Assembly: GCA_950295325.1 (NCBI GenBank)
Contig: OX485803.1
Coordinates: 70,943,554-71,007,553, forward strand
Length of the DNA stretch: 64,000 nucleotides
Direction of reading: 5' to 3'
Source: Polytrichum commune
Taxonomy: Eukaryota; Streptophyta; Polytrichopsida; Polytrichales; Polytrichaceae
A program made the translations under genes and the position numbers. The notes under the pieces were generated by a model. It was not told the origin of the DNA, made no database searches, and was given only the letters and a program-made list of their open reading frames with translations. Every line of letters starts with the position of its first letter. Position 1 is the stretch's first letter. This document shows positions 58,500-64,000 of this stretch, one piece after another.

Positions 58500-59111
58500 G
58501 TGTTTTGGGTTGTGGGTTTAGGGAAGGGGTCTTGTAAGGGTAGTGGAATGGACACACATGACAAGATGTGGGCACTTATTTCATCGTTTTTTCTTTTTAA
58601 TGGAGTGACATTACGGTGTATGTCAAGGAAGAGAAAGAGAGTTCCTTTGGGAAGTTCTTTAATTTTGGAAGAACGTCCTTTCGTGGTGAGGGTATTTCCA
58701 ATTATTATAGCCATTCTCTCATTGTTTGAGCCGCAACCTGGACGTGTGTGGTGGAAGGAGCCTCGACAATCAACACAATGGGACATCATTGAAGGCTTGG
58801 TATGGCACACTTCACCAAAGATGAGAGATAGAAAATACCTAGAAGCATATCGTATGTCTTATGCATCTTTTATGTATTTGGTCTCCGAGCTTGAGCCTTA
58901 TTTGCAATCTACTTCTATTCACTTTGTACGTGCTCCTTTAGAAATTAGAAAAGCTGTCGGTATAGTGTTATACCGTCTTGCTCATGGAATCACTGCAGAA
59001 ATTATAGCGGATAAATTTAATGTAGGTGCTTCGACAGTACGTAAGTATATGAGAATTGTTTTGGATGCTTTAGTATCTAGAGACAAGTTATTTGGGAAAT
59101 ATATTTCGGTG
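58500..59111 (+). pseudogene. PIF/Harbinger transposase (HARBI1-like), 5' portion
   Basis: The N-terminal ~204 codons of a DDE-type nuclease of the DDE_Tnp_4 (HARBI1/ALP1-like) family. Basic SRKRKRV near residue 42 may be a nuclear localisation signal. WWKEPRQSTQWD and YRMSYASFMYLVSELEPYL form the conserved front. APLEIRKAVGIVLYRLAHGI, then IADKFNVGASTVRKYMRIVL (residues about 144-190) is the helix-turn-helix typical of the family. The frame should continue into the GARL...GLPNVCG block but is broken at 59112 by a 3.8-kb insertion. The start may be 58500 or the methionine at 58620. The reading through the junction into the insert, ending at 59207, is artificial. Confidence 0.88.
59107..59111. 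repeat. Target duplication, left copy (CGGTG)
   Basis: Duplicated at 62936-62940 as TGGTG, one transition different (a CpG lost in the right copy). It marks the insertion point of the outer solo-LTR-like element within a valine codon of the transposase. Confidence 0.8.
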
Positions 59112-59619
59112 TGTGAGGCCAAAACCACCCCCTTAAGCGTCCTAGTCCGGGTGATGGCTTTGAGAATCACATGCATCTCCTACAACCTTGAACCATGTGC
59201 AAGGTAATATTCACAGGTCGTTTCAACTCATTGTGCTTTATTAATGTTAGCCTCTTGGCTTGTGGTAGAGTTGGCTTTCTCAAGAGTCCAACCCGCGGCT
59301 TTAGCCACACATGCCCTTAGGGACATTCCCCTTGCTCGTTTAATCTTCACTTCTTTTTTCTTGTCATTGCAAGAATCTTCCACATTCTCCATTAATAATG
59401 CAAGTGAGTTATTTTGACCAAGAGGTGCAAGTGTTGAAAAACACTTTTCTCAATGGTTACACACTCATACAACCTACACGTGGCACCAGCTAGCCTAAAT
59501 GAATCTAACTACTTAGCCACCACTAAAATGGCCTATTGTGATTGAGTTCTTAATGTGCTAACACCCACTAATTGGGCTCAGCCTTACTAACCCCTAACTT
59601 CTTAATGATGGTTTGCCAC

Positions 59620-59985
59620 TAAGCAGCTTAGTTGCACTCTGATGCCTTCGACCAGCTGAGCCGGTAACAACCGAGCTGCAGTCTGATGCCTTCGACCAGC
59701 TGAGCCTGGTAACAACACCTAGCTGCATTCTGATGCCTTCAACCAGCTGAGCCTGGTAACAGCACCTAGCTGCATTCTGATGCCTTCGACCAACTGAGCC
59801 TGGTAACAACCGAGCTGCAATCTGATGCCTTCAACCAGCTGAGCCGGTAACAACCGAGCTGCAGTCTGATGCCTTCGACCAGCTGAGCCTGGTAACATCA
59901 CCTAGCTGCATTCTGATGCCTTCAACCAGCTGAGCCGGTAACAACCGAGCTGCAGTCTGATGCCTTCGACCAGTTGAGCCTGGTA
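59620..59985. repeat. ~44-47-bp minisatellite in the outer element
   Basis: About eight units, each containing TCTGATGCCTTCRACCAGCT then GAGCC(T)GGTAACA. One further unit continues right of the inner element at 62182-62230, so the inner element landed inside the array. Minus-strand frames through it are repetitive artefacts. Confidence 0.92.
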
Positions 59986-60626
59986 ACAACTGTGAGGCCA
60001 AATCCACCACCCTTAAGCGTCATAGTCCGGGTGATGACTTTGAGAATCACATTTATCTATTACAACATTGAACCATGTGCAAGGTAATTTTCATGTTCAA
60101 TTGGATGTGTATTGTCTCGCTCATTGTGCTTTATTAATGTTGGCCTCTTGGCTTGTGCTAGAGTTGGCTTTCTCAAGAGTCCAACCCGCGGCTTTAGCCG
60201 CGCATGCCCTTACGGACATTCCCCTCACTCTTTTGAGTTTCACCCCCTCTATCTTGCCATTGCAAGAGTCCTTCACATTCTCCATTAATAATGCAAGTAA
60301 GTTATTTTGAACGATAGGTACAAGTGTTGAAAAACACTTTACTCTATAGTCAATGTTACATTTAATCATATGAGACTTCCACACTCCTTGCCTATCCTAT
60401 TGAGCCTAACACTTGCCTAATAACTATTTTAGTCTACGATTGGTCTAACACCCTATTGGGTGGCTTAGTGGCACCCTTCACACAATCTTAGACTTAGCTT
60501 ACTAATTCTACCAACTATCTAATTAGCCATGGTACGACTCTCGCCTAGTTACCGGCATCCCCTTGATAGCCTCGGATTCCACCACTTAGTACTCTTTATG
60601 CCCGCAAAGCCATAGTCTCGGCCCTC

Positions 60627-61438
60627 CACTTATACCAGCAAGCCAGTTCGGCTGCCCAGCTCTACCAGCAAGCCAGTCTTCGGCTCCTCCTTATACCAGC
60701 AAGCCAGCTCGGCTGCCCAGCTCTACCAGCAAGCCAGTTCGGCTGCCCAACTCTACCAGCAAGCCAGTCTTCAGCTCCTCCTTATACCAGCAAGCCAGTT
60801 CGGCTGCCCAGCTCTACCAGCAAGCCAGTTCGGCTGCCCAACTCTACCAGCAAGCCAGTCTTCAGCTCCTCCTTATACCAGCAAGCCAGTTCGGCTGCCC
60901 AGCTCTACCAGCAAGCCAGTCTTCGGCTCCTCCTTATACCAGCAAGCCAGCTCGGCTGCCCAGCTCTACCAGCAAGCCAGTTCGGCTGCCCAACTCTACC
61001 AGCAAGCCAGTCTTCGGCTCCTCCTTATACCAGCAAGCCAGTTCGGCTGCCCAGCTCTACCAGCAAACCAGTCTTCGGCTTCTCCACTTATTCCAGCAAG
61101 CCAGTTCGGCTGCCCAGCTCTACCAGCAAGCCAGTCTTCAGCTCCTCCTTATACCAGCAAGCCAGTTCGGTTGCCCAGCTCTACCAGCAAGCCAGTCTTC
61201 GGCTCCTCCTTATACCAGCAAGCCAGCTCGGCTGCCCAGCTCTACCAGCAAGCCAGTTCGGCTGCCCAACTCTACCAGCAAGCCAGTCTTCGGCTCCTCC
61301 TTATACCAGCAAGCCAGTTCGGCTGCCCAGCTCTACCAGCAAGCCAGTCTTCGGCTTCTCCACTTATTCCAGCAAGCCAGTTCGGCTGCCCAGCTCTACC
61401 AGCAAGCCAGTCTTCGGCTCCTCCTTATACCAGCAAGG
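60627..61438. repeat. 30/31-bp minisatellite in the inner element
   Basis: About 27 units of two alternating types: TACCAGCAAGCCAGTTCGGC ending TGCCCAGCTC, and TACCAGCAAGCCAGTCTTCG ending GCTCCTCCTTA. The order of types repeats in blocks of two or three, so there is higher-order structure. The frame 61171-61482 is repeat-derived. Confidence 0.95.
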
Positions 61439-62176
61439 TCCTATTGACTATATATCCATTCTATTTGGCTAGCTACCCTTAATGCACCCCCTCTAATTCA
61501 CTAATCAAAGATTTTTTCTCTTTTTTAGTTCTTCTTCCCCTTGCTCCTAAGTCATAAACTAATCTAACACCCCACTTTTGCTAACCACCACCTAATCACT
61601 ACATGTGAACTTAAGCTCTAGAGCTCCCTCACTTGGGAGGCCTTGAGAGAGAGGGCTTAACTAATTAACTTCACTAAAACTAATGTCGCACACACGTGGC
61701 TCGAGCTCTTAAGAGCTTGCTCCCTTGAGAGCGCTTGATGGAGAGAGTCGCAAATGAGAGAAAGAACACCTTAAGTAGCAAAGAGGGAGAGAGGGAGAGA
61801 GGGAGAGAGAGGTGAGGATAGGGTGGGAGGATTAGCACCTCCAATCACAATCCCTTAACCTTCACCTTCAAAGTAGGGACTAATCCCCTTCCACCAAGCT
61901 TCCTTCTTCCTAAACTACCAAGGTGGATCCAAAAGTGGGCATTTAACCCGCGGAGCTCACCTTGCCTCACCTTACCCTTTGCTCACATAATCAAGGCATC
62001 CTCTTATTGAAATCAAACCTTGAAATAACTACACAACACATTCTAATGCCTAAACTTAAATCCAAACCACATTTCACTCTTTTTATGTTTTGTGAATAAT
62101 CATAACACATCCAAGTCAAACTAAAATTGGTTTCGAAGAGTTAATCACCACATGTGGGCACCATTTTGGGCTCACA
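61439..62176. repeat. Right part of inner element, paralogous to 62231-62935
   Basis: The two stretches are colinear: CTCTTAAGAGCTTGCTCCCT, then GAGAGCGCTTGATGGAGAGA, a GAGAGGGA microsatellite (61785-61815 and 62544-62575), GGATTAGCACCTCCAATCAC and ATCACCACATGTGGGCACCA. They diverge by only a few per cent, so the two elements belong to one recent family. Confidence 0.85.
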
Positions 62177-62940
62177 ACAACCGAGCTGCAATCTGATGCC
62201 TTCGACTAGCTGAGCCGGTAACAATACCTAGCTGCCTTTAAGCACAGCCACCTTATACCCTAATCAAATGTTCTCTAATCTCTTCTTCTTCTTTTTTCTT
62301 TTCTCCTTAACTAATGAACTAATGTACCACACTAACTTCGCTAACAACTACCTAATCCTCCTAGGGAATCTCAAGCTCTAAGAGCTCACTCGTTTAGGAG
62401 GCATTGAGATAGAGCTTAACTAACTAAGTTCACTAAAAACTAATAACCCACACACGTGGCTCAAGCTCTTAAGAGCTTGCTCCCTTGAGAGCGCTTGATG
62501 GAGAGAGAGGAAAATGAGAGAGAAAACACCTTAAGTAGCAAAGAGGGAGAGAGGGAGAGAGGGAGAGAGAGGTGAGGATAGGGTGAGAGGATTAGCACCT
62601 CCAATCACAATCCTTTAACCCTCACCTCTAGAGTAGGGACTAATCCCCTTCCACCAAGCTTCCTTCTTCCTAAACTAACAAGATGGATCCAAAAGTGGGC
62701 ATTTAACCCGCGGAGCTCACCGTGCTTCACCTTACCCCCTACTCACATTATCAAGGCATACTCTTATTGAATTCAACCTTGAAATGATCACACAACACAT
62801 TCTAATGCCTAAACTTAAATCCACACCACACTTCACTCTTTTTATGTTTTGTGAATAATCATAACACATCAAAGTCAAACTAAAATTGGTTTCGAAGAGT
62901 TGATCACCACATGTGGGCACCATTTTGGGCTCACATGGTG

Positions 62941-63696
62941 CCTTTAGGTGCTCGTTTAGATAGGATTATAGCAGGGTATGTTTATAGTTGTGGATTACCG
63001 AATGTGTGCGGAAGTATAGATGGAAGTCACAATCTTCTTCAACGAAGGCCTGACAAACGTCAAACTGTTGTAGTGGCAGATTTTTGGTGTAGAAGAAAAA
63101 AATTTAGCTCCGTAGTTCTACAAGTTGTTTGTGACACGAACAAGGTGTTCTGGAATGTATGTTGTTCGGCACCTGGTGGAACTGCGGATGGAGGTCAATT
63201 TAAGATCTTACAGATCTATGAGCAGATTCAACAAAGAGAAATATTGGCTACACCAGTTGTCATCGTAGATGGAACACATATCAAGCCTTTTTTACTAGGT
63301 GATGCAGGGTATCATAGCAGAACCTACTTGCTTCGAAATTACAAACCGGCAGATGGAGATGTAGACAAAATAAGGTTTGATAGACAAATAAACGGTGGTA
63401 GAGTAAGCATTGATAATGCTTTTGGATTATTAAAAATGCGATGGCGCATTCTGAATTCTGTAAATTCTAGGGTAGATATTGCACCGTCTATAGTTGTAGG
63501 TTGTTGTGTTGTACACAACTTTTGTCAGCTCATGAAGGAACCACTTCTGAGAACGGATTTGGTTCCACTACACATGGTGAGAGGCCGACGACCAGTTATT
63601 AGAGAAGATCGTGCAACTAAAGAGGCTGGAGAAATGATGCGTGATGTTTTGTTCAATAATTGGTTGAATGTGCAAGAGAATGCACCAACCTCTTAA
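62941..63696 (+). pseudogene. PIF/Harbinger transposase (HARBI1-like), 3' portion
   Basis: The C-terminal ~251 codons with the catalytic DDE_Tnp_4 domain. PLGARLDRII...CGLPNVCGSIDGSHNLL contains the first catalytic aspartate (codon 63019-63021). FWNVCCSAPGGTADGGQF follows. PFLLGDAGYHSRTYLL carries the second aspartate (63301-63303). RVSIDNAFGLLKMRWRIL is the third motif, where the usual glutamate is an aspartate (codon 63412-63414). VVHNFCQLM is the conserved helix near the end. The stop is at 63694-63696. This is the continuation of 58500-59111: removing 59112-62940 rejoins the valine codon and the frame. The apparent start at 62911 lies in the inserted element and is not real. Confidence 0.92.
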
Positions 63697-63904
63697 ACTG
63701 TTTGAAACTTGATTAATATGAGCATTTTTTGTAACAATTTAGACAAACTCTTTGAATGACAAATCATTGGTAGTGCTCAATACCACAGATTATACTGGTA
63801 TGTATGAAGACAAAACATATATATAAGAGTATAATCTTGAATAACAATAGCTATAGATGTAAAAATAAACATACAAATGAAACATTGCCAATGTCACCAA
63901 ACTA
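63697..63904. other. Spacer between convergent Harbinger genes
   Basis: About 208 bp, AT-rich, containing the 3' ends of both genes. AATAAA-like words occur on both strands (for example AAAATAAACAT near 63860). Confidence 0.4.
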
Positions 63905-64000
63905 TCATGGTGTTGAATTCCGTGCACTACGGAGGTTGTTGCTAAACAACTCTGCAATCTTGAGTTGCATCGCAGCAGCTTCACGCCGAGCCGCCATATC
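63905..64000 (-). CDS. Convergent partner gene, C-terminal end (probable Myb/SANT-like)
   Basis: On the minus strand, from the window edge, the frame reads DMAARREAAAMQLKIAELF, then SNNLRSARNSTP and a TGA stop at 63905-63907. The alanine/arginine-rich helix followed by K-AELF--NL--AR is like the C terminus of plant Myb/SANT-like DNA-binding proteins, which form the second gene of PIF/Harbinger elements and are needed with the transposase. Only 31 residues are visible, so the assignment rests mostly on the context: tail-to-tail with the transposase, 208 bp away. The N-terminal part lies outside the window. Confidence 0.5.
   Translation of the reverse strand, partial: DMAARREAAAMQLKIAELFSNNLRSARNSTP

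Larger units (their letters stand above)
59991..62176. mobile_element. Inner TG...CA element (solo-LTR-like), younger copy
   Basis: Starts TGTGAGGCCAAATCC and ends TTTTGGGCTCACA, flanked by a perfect 5-bp duplication ACAAC (59986-59990 and 62177-62181). Its first ~350 bp and last ~560 bp are close relatives of the corresponding parts of the outer element (for example GAGTCCAACCCGCGGCTTTA and GTGGGCATTTAACCCGCGGA). It is 2186 bp long, against about 1633 for the outer copy, mostly because it carries a different and longer minisatellite (60627-61438). No coding capacity. Confidence 0.82.
59112..62935. mobile_element. Outer TG...CA element (solo-LTR-like) with nested copy
   Basis: Starts TGTGAGGCCAAAACC and ends TTTTGGGCTCACA, so the terminal 12 or so bases are inverted. 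It is flanked by a 5-bp duplication (CGGTG/TGGTG). TG...CA ends and 5-bp duplications are characteristic of LTR retrotransposons; no coding region or paired LTRs were found, so a solo LTR is the simplest reading. Its own length without the inner copy is about 1633 bp. Inside is an array of a ~44-47-bp unit (TCTGATGCCTTCGACCAGCT) at 59620-59985, resuming at 62182. Confidence 0.75.

Noticed and set aside
61171-61482. 103-codon repetitive frame rich in Gln, Ala and Ser
   Set aside because: Generated by the 30/31-bp minisatellite; it shifts type with the repeat register.

Overview
This window looks like nuclear DNA from a land plant with a large, repeat-rich genome. It is AT-rich and has almost no long open reading frames. 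It holds plant-type telomere-like repeats (TTTAGGG/CCCTAAA), many microsatellites and a dense set of small inverted-repeat transposons. No cellular housekeeping gene could be recognised on either strand. Every protein-coding similarity I can defend is to a transposable element. The species cannot be fixed from this sequence.

Layout. 0-12 kb: non-coding DNA with a ~97-bp hairpin element, short tandem duplications, a 622-bp non-autonomous pogo/Tigger-like transposon flanked by TA (5137-5758), a degenerate ~200-bp duplication, and a broken hAT transposase (8.56-9.05 kb). 12-20 kb: a 221-bp MITE, a twelve-unit array of a 76-bp satellite (13.24-14.15 kb), a truncated ~315-bp MITE and two fold-back elements (17.57-18.22 and 18.98-19.63 kb). 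19.63-22.0 kb is an unidentified block of different sequence texture. 24-33 kb: further MITEs, a 119-bp-arm hairpin (25.1 kb), a 186-bp tandem duplication, a LINE-like zinc-finger remnant (28.65-28.94 kb) and a hairpin whose loop is TTTAGGG-like. 33-40 kb: three copies of a Tourist-like MITE family with 3-bp target duplications. One copy sits inside a second Tourist-like MITE, which itself sits inside a third MITE. 42-52 kb: more copies of the same families, including a 179-bp tRNA-derived SINE with a perfect 17-bp duplication inside a MITE. 53.62-54.82 kb: an intact-ended 1.2-kb hAT element with an 8-bp duplication that keeps only the dimerisation end of its transposase. 56.95-58.19 kb: a second broken hAT transposase.

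58.5-64.0 kb: a PIF/Harbinger transposon. Its HARBI1-like transposase gene is split by a 3.8-kb insertion made of two nested copies of one TG...CA element (solo-LTR-like, 5-bp duplications), each with its own minisatellite. Removing the insertion plus one duplication copy restores the reading frame exactly. The convergent partner gene, probably the Myb/SANT-like protein, enters at the right edge.

How the parts relate: the non-autonomous elements with 3-bp duplications are of the type mobilised by PIF/Harbinger proteins, and the hAT deletion derivative by hAT proteins. No intact transposase of either type is present here, so any mobility would depend on copies elsewhere in the genome.
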